A DNA stretch of 64,000 nucleotides from CADEEN01 sp963816315 (GCA_963816315.1 CAWFJZ010000032.1:1-64000), one strand, 5' to 3'. Shown: positions 56,701 to 64,000, counted from the first letter of the stretch. Translations and numbers: made by a program. The notes: generated by a model not told the origin, from the sequence alone.

Positions 56701-56777
56701 GGGCCGCGCGCGACGACGCCCGGGCGCAGTTCGAGCGCCTGGGCATGGTGTGGCACGGCGAGCCGGTGGCGCGCTGA
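53706..56777 (+). CDS. Class III nucleotidyl cyclase - AAA ATPase - TPR signalling protein
   Basis: A 1023-residue multidomain protein. Residues ~20-200 form an adenylate/guanylate cyclase domain with both metal-binding aspartates (FADLSDSTRLG, Asp29; RMQGDGMLAVFG, Asp73), plus GHAPNVAAKLADAA. Residues ~217-480 form a STAND-type ATPase with Walker A GPAGVGKS and Walker B VVMFIDDWHWADD, then NPLFIEELCHRL. The rest is a long helical TPR-like array (for example LGQALVAAGRNDEALPWLERAVAVK). Such proteins couple ligand or protein sensing to cyclic nucleotide synthesis. It ends 1 base from the convergent DyP-P450 gene, and a Crp/Fnr regulator lies 5.5 kb on. The product nucleotide is not known. Confidence 0.88.
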   Translation: MSGEVAPTPPAPAGRPAQRRQYLTMLFADLSDSTRLGASMEAELYAALLQELHQLYHDGVARYGGQVVRMQGDGMLAVFGLGEPSEDDGRRATEAALALHTAVKALATRHRGDLAPGLNLHSGIHAGLVLVSEGDMLRGRVDLMGHAPNVAAKLADAARQDEILVSEGTLGPHAHRFRVSERSTLSPGGGDARLSVLRVSGLASNADRSLAGQVVGQLIGRERELADLLAALEAARGGTPGRIALQGPAGVGKSRLAQAFLEQCAAAGCTVLQGACDGVASGSPLGPFVQMLRTCLAMPQQQPASEGFDAAAGALARLGIDAASERAAWVQLLGAGDGRSDATVPPSALVAALLRLTQALAASAPVVMFIDDWHWADDASHHLLSLLCSAPKASRPRLLLVLAARGFSTQDIGLLEAFEPIELQPLDDEATARCVGQLMPQANPLQAAEVCRYAGGNPLFIEELCHRLSRGGAIVASRGNSEDAAWLDLLIESRVARLPDRLAVLVRSAAVLGFTMPVWLFEQITQCRADSDAVRALAQQDLLFPGEQPETLRFKHAIARDAIYRSVGLHQRRALHLAAATALLQRSSTSAEREDASEALAYHYAAAGDAQRAADFAVLAAQRAMRASALDRAQAQFRAALGALDGLDVNPDMARQWDLAAQGLGLACVFDPSSTDLPWFDRAIELARGAADPPRLARALYWRAYIDYALGNQRQAVQGARTALQAAADCGDARLHVQLQATLGQALVAAGRNDEALPWLERAVAVKREHRSGKGAAVGLVYSLITLGHAQADLGRFAEAQTGFDEAFALVGGVPHEVMASAKGLYAAVLLWQGRWAEAQEAATQAYRIGQQVRSLFTLSMGRAAAAYARWKAQGEAAAITELQEATAWLVPRGNRLFSSLNHGWLADALAHAGQRQAARHHAAQALQRARQLDPLGAPLACRAMAALAAREGDAAAVQRWLRRAGRCAQARGSLHELASNRWCEAQALAQLGQPAAARAARDDARAQFERLGMVWHGEPVAR

Positions 56778-56778
56778 A

Positions 56779-59700
56779 CTACGGGCGTCGCGGCTCCTCC
56801 TCGGGGGCTTCCGGTGTGATCAGCGTCAATGGCACGGGGCTGGGACGCAGCGATCCGAACTCGAACAGCGCCGCCACCACGCCTTGCATGACCTGCAACG
56901 CCAACTCATAGCCGGGACAGGCGTGGGCGTAGGTGCCCTTCGCATCGCGCGCGCCGCCGAACATCAGCATGCGGTCGGCGCCATCAGACGCAGCCTCGGC
57001 AACGGCGCCGAGAGCGATGATGACCCTCTCGCCCTCCTTCAGCGCCAGGCCGTGCCACTCGTGGTCACGCGCCACGGTGCGAGGCAGCGCATAAGGCACG
57101 CTGTCTTGCGTCATCGCCCGCAGCACCTCCTCTCGCAGCCACGCCCATCGCGCCGGTCCGTCCTCCAGGTGCAGCCACTGACGCTGCAACTCCCACAACT
57201 GGCCGCTGGCGATCCAGCGTCTGAGCACGCCGATCAGGTTGCCCATCGTCGTCGGCGGAAAGCCCAAGATGATGCCGGCCAAGGTGGTCGGCTGGTGCTC
57301 CTTGTCAACAACATCGAGGATCGCTTTGGCCAGCGCTCCTCGCTCCGCATTGTCGGCTTGCAGCCACTGCTCGACGGCGAGCCGGACTCTCTGGCCCTGC
57401 GCCCGCCCGAGCTCGCTCACCATGTCGGAAGGCTGCGAAGCCGAGAACACGAAGCGCGAAATGCGCAGGAAGTGGCCCGGGCATTGCGGCATCTCGTTCG
57501 GGTCTTCGCTGCCTCGGCCCAATGCCATGTAGGTGGCCGCCTTGTCGGGCAGGCCGAACCACGCTTGGCACAGGCGGCCAAGCACGCCACCGCCGAGCTC
57601 GAGCAGATCGATCGACGGATCCTGGTCGGGGTACGACCTCTTGGCGCGCTGCCGCAGCCCGCCGAGCACAGCCGTGGCGACAGCCTGAGCTTCCGCCAAC
57701 GCGCGCTGCTCGTTCGCGGGCGAGAAGTCCTCGATCGCCTGGTTCACCGCCTCCGCGAACTTCGCGCGGTTGGCACGCCCTTGCTCGTCTTGCCCCAGGT
57801 AGCCTTCGCCGATCGAATCGCGCATGCGCTGGCCGTACTCGCTGACGCTGAACAACACGCCTTTGTCGGCGAGCACCTCTTTGACGAGCGCAGGGTCGGC
57901 CACCAACACGGCATACGGCCGCGCGTCGCAAAGGCCACGGTGATCCTCGAGCACGCGCTTCCAGGCTGGTTCGCGGGTTTTGACGTCGTCGAGCAGCAGC
58001 GGCCACAGCAATTCATCAGCCGGTTGGGCTTGCTCGTGCGCGGCGGCCTGCGCCGGTGGCGCCTTGATGATGCGACTCCACTGCGCGAGCGCGGCCGGCG
58101 CCGGGGCCAACGCATACAGGCCCCACTTCAAAGTCACCAGCGCCTGATCGCCAAGGTCGACGCGCACCAGCCTGCCATCGACCTCGCAGGCGAAGACGCG
58201 AGAGCGGCCGGGCACCGGCACGCCGAGAAACGGATCGCTCTGTTCAGACGACACGCCGCTGGAATTGCCGCCGGCCAGCCAACGCTGGATGACCTCGAAC
58301 TGCTCGGCAATGCGCGAGGCATAGCACATGAAGACCAGGCCGCGGTCCTTGTGGTCGTCGGGCTGGCCCGGCGGGTTGGACGGCCCGTACGACATGCCGC
58401 GACGTACGATGCGCGGCAGCGGCATGCCGCGCTGCGCCTCGCGCGGGTTGGCGCGGCGCACGTGCGAGGCGTGCGGGCATTGCAGGCCGGCCGCGTCGTG
58501 GCGGTAGCTGAAGTCGTTGGCGCCGCCGCTGCCCATGCCCGGCACCAGCGGCTGTCCGTCCTGGCGGCGGCCCATCATGCGCGCCTTGATCTCGTCCTTG
58601 AGGCGCGTGGCCTGATCGGACGGCGCCTGGTCGGCCGCGGCGTTGAGCACGGCTTCGAGCCGGTCGCCATGCTGCTGCAACTTGCGCACGACGAGAAAGC
58701 TGGCGTTGTTGAGCAGCAGGTCGTCGGCCGCGGCCGGCGGCCGCGCGACCGCGCCGTGCGAGGGCTGCAGATCGGCCGCCACCGGGTAGCCGAGGAACAA
58801 CTCGCCCGGCGCCACCTGATCGCTCCAATTCACGGCCGCGCTCGCAGCGCCGTTTACACGAGGCTGGCTCACGCCATCGACGAAGCCGAAATGGCCTCGC
58901 CGCTGGGCATCGCCCGGCAGGGTCGGGTTGTGGCTGCGCATCGGCTCGACGTGCAGCACTTCCAACCCGCTGTTGTCCAAGAGGGCATTGGCTTGCTGTT
59001 GAAGTCGCCGCAGCAGCGACCCGTCGGCCGGATCCTCTTCCCCGTCAGCCAGCACGCTGCGCAACTGAAGCAGCACATGGACTGCGCGCAGATCGACGGT
59101 GCGACGGTCTTGCGTCAACGGCCGATCCCAGTGGTGCGGATGGTTGCTGCGCGCATCGCCCAGCACGCCGGCGCGCGCTTCCATGCCGTCCTGAAACTCC
59201 TGCGGCAGCAGCGCCAGACGCTGTTCGGGCACGTCGAGCGCGCGCAGGCCGGTGAAGGTGATGGCCAGGTTGCGGCAGACATCGCTTTTAGGTGCGAACT
59301 GAAACTTCTCGAGCCAGCCGATGGCGGCCTCGCGATCGGCCACGCGCAGCAGCCACAAGCCGCCGTGCGTGACCGGCTGGCCGCTGACCTGGTGCTGCGT
59401 GGCGATGCCGGGTTGCACCTCGGCGGCGTCGAAGGCGGGTGTCTGCAGGTCATGTTCGTTCAACGGCAGCCGCTGCATCAACCACTTGATGGCGTCTTGG
59501 TCGCCGTTGCGGCGCACGTCCGCGAACTCGGCGCCGGGGTCGAACAAGCCTTCGCGCACCCAGCCGCGCAGATCGCGCAACAGCTCTTGCGCGAAGCGCA
59601 GCAGGATCGCGCCCTGCGAATCGACGCCGTCGCCGGGAAACAGCGGGCGCATGCGATGCAGCGAGCGCAGCACGCGCATCGCCAGGGCCACGGCGTGCGG

Positions 59701-60318
59701 CGTGGCCATCGGCGGCTCGGGCGTCAGCGGCATTGCCAGCTCGGCCAGCTCACGCTCAATGTCAGAACTCGAGCCTTGCGCGCGTTGGCGCTGCGCCAAC
59801 GCGTTCAGGTAGTGGTTGTCAGCCACGGTGGCCGCCGAGTCGGCATAGAAGAACTGCGCCGGCACTTCGTGCTGGCGTACCCAGCGCATGTACTCCTCGA
59901 AGGTGCTCTTGCAGGCCAGCTCGTAGCCCTCGCAGTGGCAGAAAATCAGATCGAGCAAAGTGCCCAGCGGGCCCCATATCAGGCGCATGTACGGCTCCCA
60001 GCCGCCATCGAAGGTGACGTTGAGCAGCAGCTGGTCGCGCGAAGACACCGTCGGCGGCAGGGCCACCTCGGCCACCGTTGGCACAACCGCGAAGCGGAAG
60101 AAGTGGATCGCGCGAAAGCGCCCGATCGAGTCGGCGAACGGGCTCGGCTGGATCTCCGATTCGCGCGCCTGGCGCACGAGGTTGAGCACCGCGAGCACTT
60201 TCTCCAGGCGCGTGCGGTGCGACTCGCTGTCGAACGTGCCGCCGATGAAGCGCTGTTTGAGCGGCGCCAGCAAAGTCAGGTCGGTGACACCTTGCAGTTG
60301 GGTCGAACGGTAGGTCAT
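56779..60318 (-). CDS. DyP-type peroxidase - cytochrome P450 fusion protein
   Basis: An 1179-residue fusion. Residues ~1-180 form an N-terminal domain of unknown function (FRFAVVP, NVTFDGGWEPYMRLIW, LIFCHCEGYELA). Residues ~310-740 match DyP peroxidases: the GxxDG motif in GFVDGVSQP (478-486) and CPHASHVRRANPR (614-626), holding the expected proximal haem histidine. Residues ~770-1160 match cytochrome P450: ExxR in EEVLR (1064-1067), then FGGARDAKGTYAHACPG with the haem-ligand Cys1134. The P450 I-helix reads ILGFPPTTMGN and lacks the usual acid-Thr pair. A good AGGAG precedes ATG 60318, 30 bases after the patatin stop. The substrate is unknown; a lipid is plausible from context. Confidence 0.82.
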   Translation of the reverse strand: MTYRSTQLQGVTDLTLLAPLKQRFIGGTFDSESHRTRLEKVLAVLNLVRQARESEIQPSPFADSIGRFRAIHFFRFAVVPTVAEVALPPTVSSRDQLLLNVTFDGGWEPYMRLIWGPLGTLLDLIFCHCEGYELACKSTFEEYMRWVRQHEVPAQFFYADSAATVADNHYLNALAQRQRAQGSSSDIERELAELAMPLTPEPPMATPHAVALAMRVLRSLHRMRPLFPGDGVDSQGAILLRFAQELLRDLRGWVREGLFDPGAEFADVRRNGDQDAIKWLMQRLPLNEHDLQTPAFDAAEVQPGIATQHQVSGQPVTHGGLWLLRVADREAAIGWLEKFQFAPKSDVCRNLAITFTGLRALDVPEQRLALLPQEFQDGMEARAGVLGDARSNHPHHWDRPLTQDRRTVDLRAVHVLLQLRSVLADGEEDPADGSLLRRLQQQANALLDNSGLEVLHVEPMRSHNPTLPGDAQRRGHFGFVDGVSQPRVNGAASAAVNWSDQVAPGELFLGYPVAADLQPSHGAVARPPAAADDLLLNNASFLVVRKLQQHGDRLEAVLNAAADQAPSDQATRLKDEIKARMMGRRQDGQPLVPGMGSGGANDFSYRHDAAGLQCPHASHVRRANPREAQRGMPLPRIVRRGMSYGPSNPPGQPDDHKDRGLVFMCYASRIAEQFEVIQRWLAGGNSSGVSSEQSDPFLGVPVPGRSRVFACEVDGRLVRVDLGDQALVTLKWGLYALAPAPAALAQWSRIIKAPPAQAAAHEQAQPADELLWPLLLDDVKTREPAWKRVLEDHRGLCDARPYAVLVADPALVKEVLADKGVLFSVSEYGQRMRDSIGEGYLGQDEQGRANRAKFAEAVNQAIEDFSPANEQRALAEAQAVATAVLGGLRQRAKRSYPDQDPSIDLLELGGGVLGRLCQAWFGLPDKAATYMALGRGSEDPNEMPQCPGHFLRISRFVFSASQPSDMVSELGRAQGQRVRLAVEQWLQADNAERGALAKAILDVVDKEHQPTTLAGIILGFPPTTMGNLIGVLRRWIASGQLWELQRQWLHLEDGPARWAWLREEVLRAMTQDSVPYALPRTVARDHEWHGLALKEGERVIIALGAVAEAASDGADRMLMFGGARDAKGTYAHACPGYELALQVMQGVVAALFEFGSLRPSPVPLTLITPEAPEEEPRRP

Positions 60319-60348
60319 GGTGGCTCCTGGACGATGGCGGGAACGAAC

Positions 60349-62196
60349 TCAATACGGCGCGCGGGGCTGCAGCAGCGAGCGCGGCTGCGGCGCGTTTTCT
60401 TCGATCGGCGACACGGCCGCACCGTCGCCCAGCTCGCGCAGGCCTTGAAGCAGGCGACGGCCTTCTTGCACTGCGGCCGGGCCCGACAGCGGCGGCATCG
60501 GGCTCGGCCGCGCCGACAGCAACCCCAGGTAGTCGGGCGTGCCGCTTTCGCTGCCGCTCTTGACGTCGCGCGCAAAGACCTTGAGCGCCGCCAGCGCAAT
60601 GCGCAGCCGCTGCCAGCGATGGCGTTCCCAGCGGCTGGGCGCCGGCGGAAGCGCCTGCTCGCCGTGACCGTCGTCACTGCCGTCGAGCACCTGGTAGTTG
60701 GCCAGCGCCTTCGCGCCTTGCGCGCCGGCCCGCGCCAGCGCGTCGATTTGCCGGGGCGCCATATTGAGGTTGAGGCCACCCAGCTCCGGCGGCAGGCCGA
60801 CATGCAGCACGCGCTCGCGATAACCAGGCAGCGCGCGTTGCAGGTTGTCGCGCCAATTCAGCGCCGTCATCACCACGGAGATCAGCAGCGCAGGGATGGC
60901 TGCCGCCCCGCACCGGGCATTGGCCACCGGTTGGTCTTCCGGGCCGTCGCCCTTCTCCGGAAAACGCACCTCGGGCGGCTGGCCACGAGGCAGCTCGAAC
61001 AGGTTGACGGTGAAGGTCGGGCGGCGGGGCAAGGGCCGGTCGAACATGTCCACCGGGCAATTGCTGGTGATGCCGCCGTCGCTGAAATCCACGGGGTGCG
61101 CCTCCTGCTCGTCATCGCCGCCGCTTTGCGTGCCTGGCCGCCGACGCAATTGGTACATCGGCACCGGCGACAGCAGCAGCGGAAAGCTCAGGCTCAGCCG
61201 CGCAGCGACGACGACGGGGCACTGCGCCATCGGCGGCATGGGGCGCAGGACGCGGCGTTTGGGCCCTTGCACGACCGCCGCGCCTTCGGCCGCATGGTCG
61301 AGCGCCTGCATCACGCGCGCCGGAAACAACCGCGCCCAGTCCTTCGGGTCATAGCAGAAACCCGCCAGCGGCTCGGTGCCGGGATCGCCCGGCAGGCGCA
61401 TCGGCCGGCGCAGTTGCAGCGCCGTGGTCACGACCTGCAAGTTGACCGCGCGCGCGCCATCGGGCGGCGGCGCGTCGGGCGTGGCGTACCAGAGGTCGGC
61501 AAAACACACCGGCGCGTCTTCCGGCCGACGCGCGAACTGGCCGTTGTAGAGCTTGTGCAGGTGATCGCACAGAGCGTTTTCGGCGAGGCTGTGTCCGGTG
61601 CACAGGCCCCGCAGGTTGCGCGGCGCGCACAGCAGCACGGCCCACGCCAGACCCGCCGCCGCACCAACCAGCGCCAGCACCAGCGAGGCGAGCAGCGTGC
61701 ACAGCGCCGCCAGCCACCCCGCCGACGAGCCCGCCAGCGTCGCGCCGAACCACGCCGCCCACGGCAGCAGCGCGGGCACGAGCGCCCACAGCGCAAAGCA
61801 GCGCAGCAGCATGAGCGCGGCCCGGGGCAAGACGCGCGCGACGCCGCGGTGCCACGGCAGCTGCATCACCGCCAGCAGGCCATCGAGCGTGGGTTTGAGA
61901 CCGGGCCCCGGCTGAAACAGGCGCAAGAGCTGCGTGCGGCCCCAACGGTCTTGCTGCGCAAGCTGTTCGATAAAAGCACCCAGGGCGACGAAGCCCTGGC
62001 CGCTTTTGCTGTGCGTGCGCCGGGCCTCGGCCACCGCGGCGGCCGTCGCGGCCACGGCGCCTGAGGACGTACCGCCGATGCTGCGCAAACGGTGCGTCTT
62101 GGCCAGCTCGACCAACAGCCCAGCGTGAATCACCGCGCTGGTGACACCGCCTTCGAGCACGAGATCGCATTCCAGCGTGGCACTGTCGTAGGCCAT
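60349..62196 (-). CDS. Patatin-like phospholipase with internal membrane segments
   Basis: A 615-residue patatin-family lipid acyl hydrolase. The N-terminal LVLEGGVTSAVIHAG corresponds to the oxyanion loop. The nucleophile elbow is GGTSSGAV (Ser44), and the catalytic Asp is in FSDGGITSNCPVD (Asp373). Two or three hydrophobic segments between residues ~124 and 192 (LLRCFALWALVPALLPWAAWFG, LVLALVGAAAGLAWAVLLC) probably anchor it in the membrane, an unusual insertion between the dyad residues. Start ATG 62196 has GGAGG 7 bases upstream. It is followed at once by the DyP-P450 fusion gene, so the two are probably translated from one message. Confidence 0.86.
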   Translation of the reverse strand: MAYDSATLECDLVLEGGVTSAVIHAGLLVELAKTHRLRSIGGTSSGAVAATAAAVAEARRTHSKSGQGFVALGAFIEQLAQQDRWGRTQLLRLFQPGPGLKPTLDGLLAVMQLPWHRGVARVLPRAALMLLRCFALWALVPALLPWAAWFGATLAGSSAGWLAALCTLLASLVLALVGAAAGLAWAVLLCAPRNLRGLCTGHSLAENALCDHLHKLYNGQFARRPEDAPVCFADLWYATPDAPPPDGARAVNLQVVTTALQLRRPMRLPGDPGTEPLAGFCYDPKDWARLFPARVMQALDHAAEGAAVVQGPKRRVLRPMPPMAQCPVVVAARLSLSFPLLLSPVPMYQLRRRPGTQSGGDDEQEAHPVDFSDGGITSNCPVDMFDRPLPRRPTFTVNLFELPRGQPPEVRFPEKGDGPEDQPVANARCGAAAIPALLISVVMTALNWRDNLQRALPGYRERVLHVGLPPELGGLNLNMAPRQIDALARAGAQGAKALANYQVLDGSDDGHGEQALPPAPSRWERHRWQRLRIALAALKVFARDVKSGSESGTPDYLGLLSARPSPMPPLSGPAAVQEGRRLLQGLRELGDGAAVSPIEENAPQPRSLLQPRAPY

Positions 62197-62284
62197 ACGG
62201 GCATCCTCCGGCGCAGGACTGTGCACCGGCGCGGATCGCGTGTCGTCAACAAACTTGGGGGTACGCAGGCGGCGTTCTTTCGCG

Positions 62285-62938
62285 CTACCAGCGCGCCGGC
62301 AAATTGCGCAGCAGCCGCAAACCGCCGGTGACGCTGAGGTAGCCCCCGGCTTCGAGATCCTTCATCAGCCGGCTGACCATCTCGCGCGAACAGCCGACGC
62401 GCGATGCGATCTCGGCATGCGTCAGCCGCTCGGCGATCAAGCGCGTGCCGTCAGGCTGCGTCACCGCCAACGATTCGAACAGTTGCACCACACGCCCGTA
62501 CACGTCGAGCAAGGCCATGCTGCGTGCGCTCTGCGTGGCCACGCGCGCGCGGCGCGCCACGCGGGCGATGAGCTCGAAGGCGAACTCGGGTTCGGCCTGG
62601 ATGTGCTCGCGCAGCGTCTGCCGCGTCAGTACGGCGCAGGTGCACGCCGCATCGGCGATCACGCTGGCCGAGCGCGGGCCGCCGTCGAGGCTCATCTCGC
62701 CGAAGTAGTCGCCGGGGCCATAGACGCCATAGACGACCTCGCGCCCGCGCGCGTCGCTGGAGAAGGCTTTGACGCGACCCGTCAGCAGCACGTACAGCGT
62801 GTCGCCGTGCGTGCCTTCTTCGATGATCAATGTGCCCTTGCGGTAGCTGCGCAGCGTGCCGCGCGCAGCCATGGCGTGGAGCGCCGGCGGCAAGGTTTTG
62901 ACGAGGTCGTGAAGGTCGGGTTCTTTTTGCGGCGCCAT
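62285..62938 (-). CDS. Crp/Fnr-family transcriptional regulator
   Basis: A 217-residue regulator. The cyclic-nucleotide-binding fold is RKGTLIIEEGTHGDTLYVLLTGRVKAF with phosphate-binding cassette YFGEMSLDGGPRSASVIA. The conserved Glu and Arg-Ser are kept, so cyclic nucleotide binding is possible. The C-terminal winged helix LTHAEIASRVGCSREMVSRLMKDLEAGGYL matches Crp. There is no N-terminal Cys cluster of Fnr type. Start ATG 62938. It sits upstream of the patatin operon in the same direction (88-base gap), making it a likely local regulator. Confidence 0.87.
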   Translation of the reverse strand: MAPQKEPDLHDLVKTLPPALHAMAARGTLRSYRKGTLIIEEGTHGDTLYVLLTGRVKAFSSDARGREVVYGVYGPGDYFGEMSLDGGPRSASVIADAACTCAVLTRQTLREHIQAEPEFAFELIARVARRARVATQSARSMALLDVYGRVVQLFESLAVTQPDGTRLIAERLTHAEIASRVGCSREMVSRLMKDLEAGGYLSVTGGLRLLRNLPARW

Positions 62939-62997
62939 CCGGCGCGCGCCGGACGGCAGGTCCGGCGCGCGCCGCGATGGTAGCCAATCGACGTCGG

Positions 62998-63726
62998 TCA
63001 ATTCATCGCGCTGCTGCACATCGCGTTGGTGCCCACGGCGCCGGTGCACACGGCGCTGGTGCGCAACGCGCCCACCAGCGGCGGCAGCACCGCCAGTTGC
63101 CGCACCAGCGCCGAGATGCTGGCCGAGCCGGTCTTGATGCGGATGGCGCCGATCTGCGCGCGCACCGTCGAGATGGCCACGCCCTGTTGCCGCGCGATGT
63201 CGATCGGCGGCAGGCCATCGCACAGGCCGGTGAGCACGCGCGCCTCGGCCGGGGTGAGGCCATGCTCGCGCGCGAACCAGTGCGTGGACAAGGTCTCGCA
63301 GACGCGGCGCTTGCCGAACATCAGCAGCGTCAGCGCTTCGTCGCCGGCGGCGCCGGGCAACGGCACCACCGCCAGCGACAGGCGGTGCTCGCCCGCGCCG
63401 AGACTCAACAACCGGCGCAAGCCGCGCTCACGCGCCGCGGCGAGTGCCTCGCGCAGCGGCGCCACGTCTTGCGAGTGGCGCACGCGCAGTGCCGCGCCGA
63501 GCAGTTGCAGCGGGTGTTGGGCATCGAGCTCGGCGCGCGCCACGTGGTTGGCATGCAGCACGATCATGTCATCGGCCACCAGCAACATGCCGTAGTCCAC
63601 TTCATCGAGCATCAGGGCGTAGCAGTTCGGCAGCGCTGCAGGCGTGGCGGCGATGCCGGTGCTGTCTTGCAGGCGGGGCCGCCGCGGTGCCAAGGGAGCA
63701 GCGGTGAGAGCGATCGGGTCGAACAT
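62998..63726 (-). CDS. LuxR-type helix-turn-helix transcriptional regulator
   Basis: A 242-residue protein. The N-terminal half resembles a PAS-like sensor (YALMLDEVDYGMLLVADDMIVLHANHVARAEL). The C-terminal LuxR/GerE DNA-binding domain is LTPAEARVLTGLCDGLPPIDIARQQGVAISTVRAQIGAIRIKTG. There is no receiver domain. It lies 59 bases upstream of the Crp/Fnr gene in the same direction, so the two may be co-transcribed with the patatin operon. The signal is unknown. Confidence 0.82.
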   Translation of the reverse strand: MFDPIALTAAPLAPRRPRLQDSTGIAATPAALPNCYALMLDEVDYGMLLVADDMIVLHANHVARAELDAQHPLQLLGAALRVRHSQDVAPLREALAAARERGLRRLLSLGAGEHRLSLAVVPLPGAAGDEALTLLMFGKRRVCETLSTHWFAREHGLTPAEARVLTGLCDGLPPIDIARQQGVAISTVRAQIGAIRIKTGSASISALVRQLAVLPPLVGALRTSAVCTGAVGTNAMCSSAMN

Positions 63727-63843
63727 GGCGCTTCCTTCTCGTGGTGCGCTGAACCGCTCAGCGCATGGGGAGAAAGGTAGGCGTCAATGCGTTCGGCAAG
63801 TGGTGAATCTGACCACCGCCGTTTGTGACTTATTCACATCGGC
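63727..63843. promoter_or_regulatory. Upstream region of the LuxR-type gene
   Basis: A 117-base gap, locally more AT-rich around 63810-63840 (TTGTGACTTATTCACA). TGTGAC and TTCACA form an imperfect palindrome at about 63823-63838, close to the TGTGA-N6-TCACA pattern of Crp sites. It could be a site for the nearby Crp/Fnr protein. Confidence 0.35.
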
Positions 63844-64000
63844 TCAGAGCTTGAAGTCGTAGTCGATGACCACCGGCGCGTGGTCCGAAAACCGCTGCGT
63901 CAGCACGATCTCCTCGCGCTTTGCGGTCGCCGCCATCGCCGGCGTGGCGATGTGATAGTCGAGCCGCCAGCCGACGTTCTTCGCCCGCGCCTGGCCGCGC
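63844..64000 (-). CDS. xth: Exodeoxyribonuclease III (3' part)
   Basis: The C-terminal 51 residues of an exonuclease III-type AP endonuclease, running off the window edge. The visible text reads ARAKNVGWRLDYHIAT..., with the catalytic Asp region WRLDY, and the terminal FSDHAPVVIDYDF with the active-site His of the SDH motif. It acts in base-excision repair on abasic sites. The start is outside the window. Confidence 0.88.
   Translation of the reverse strand, partial: RGQARAKNVGWRLDYHIATPAMAATAKREEIVLTQRFSDHAPVVIDYDFKL

Noticed and set aside
56308..62064. Very long plus-strand open frame (1918 codons) opposite the DyP-P450 and patatin genes
   Set aside because: Composition is Arg/His/Gln/Ala-rich with no domain, and it mirrors real minus-strand genes. 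It is a GC-driven shadow frame.
53706..62196. A CBASS or Pycsar anti-phage system (cyclase plus patatin)
   Set aside because: The cyclase is a class III domain on a STAND-ATPase/TPR protein, convergent and not in operon with the patatin. The patatin partner is an oxidase and no CD-NTase or Cap gene is present. A defence role is not supported.

Overview
This 64 kb window is a very GC-rich chromosome segment. It looks like a betaproteobacterium of the order Burkholderiales, close to the Rubrivivax/Leptothrix/Roseateles type. The grounds are the metX-metW pair, a Bug-type tricarboxylate receptor, the ArgP/LysE pair, a class II pyrF, the Burkholderiales-style intergenic repeats and the overall family content. 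No tRNA, rRNA, CRISPR array or phage block was seen. About a dozen conserved genes are broken by single-base indels, mostly in short homopolymers or GC repeats. This looks more like residual sequencing error than real decay, so these genes are given as whole spans with the breakpoints named.

Layout. 0-2.7 kb: the end of dsbD with a redoxin gene. 2.7-10.7 kb (minus): a tightly overlapping operon for non-phosphorylative sugar oxidation, with an IlvD/Edd dehydratase, HpcH aldolase, Gfo/Idh oxidoreductase, a fused mutarotase-lactonase and an SDR sugar dehydrogenase; glpD is translationally coupled at its end. 10.7-12.4 kb: a divergent ArgP-type regulator and LysE-type exporter. 12.4-18 kb (minus): a membrane hybrid histidine kinase, pyrF and purB. 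18.1-22.8 kb (plus): a glycosyltransferase, a Gfo/Idh-epimerase fusion, upp and a GST. 22.5-26.9 kb: a glutamate-synthase-like FMN enzyme, a TumE/TumA-type toxin-antitoxin pair, a cysteine hydrolase and two small lipoproteins.

26.9-31.3 kb (minus): an HlyD/ABC-ATPase/ABC-permease exporter operon split by an IS110-family element. The IS sits inside a palindromic repeat and carries a highly structured non-coding left end, a candidate bridge RNA. 31.3-33.2 kb: a SAM-II riboswitch followed by metX-metW. 33.2-38.7 kb: a TPR lipoprotein, an M20 peptidase, a methyltransferase, a Bug receptor and a gene-poor gap. 38.7-48.1 kb: a peptide-type ABC importer (ATPase, two permeases) divergent from three tandem substrate-binding proteins, then an ECF sigma factor with its anti-sigma factor. 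49.5-53.6 kb: a membrane-tethered Mrr nuclease, a GNAT acetyltransferase, an AmpG-type permease and an M48 protease.

The most unusual part is 53.7-63.7 kb. A nucleotidyl cyclase/ATPase/TPR signalling protein converges on a co-directional set: LuxR-type regulator, Crp/Fnr regulator, membrane patatin phospholipase, and an 1179-residue fusion of an unassigned N-terminal domain, a DyP peroxidase and a cytochrome P450. A lipase next to a peroxidase-P450 fusion suggests, as inference only, fatty-acid release followed by oxidation, similar in principle to fungal oxylipin synthases. The window closes in the 3' end of an exonuclease III gene.
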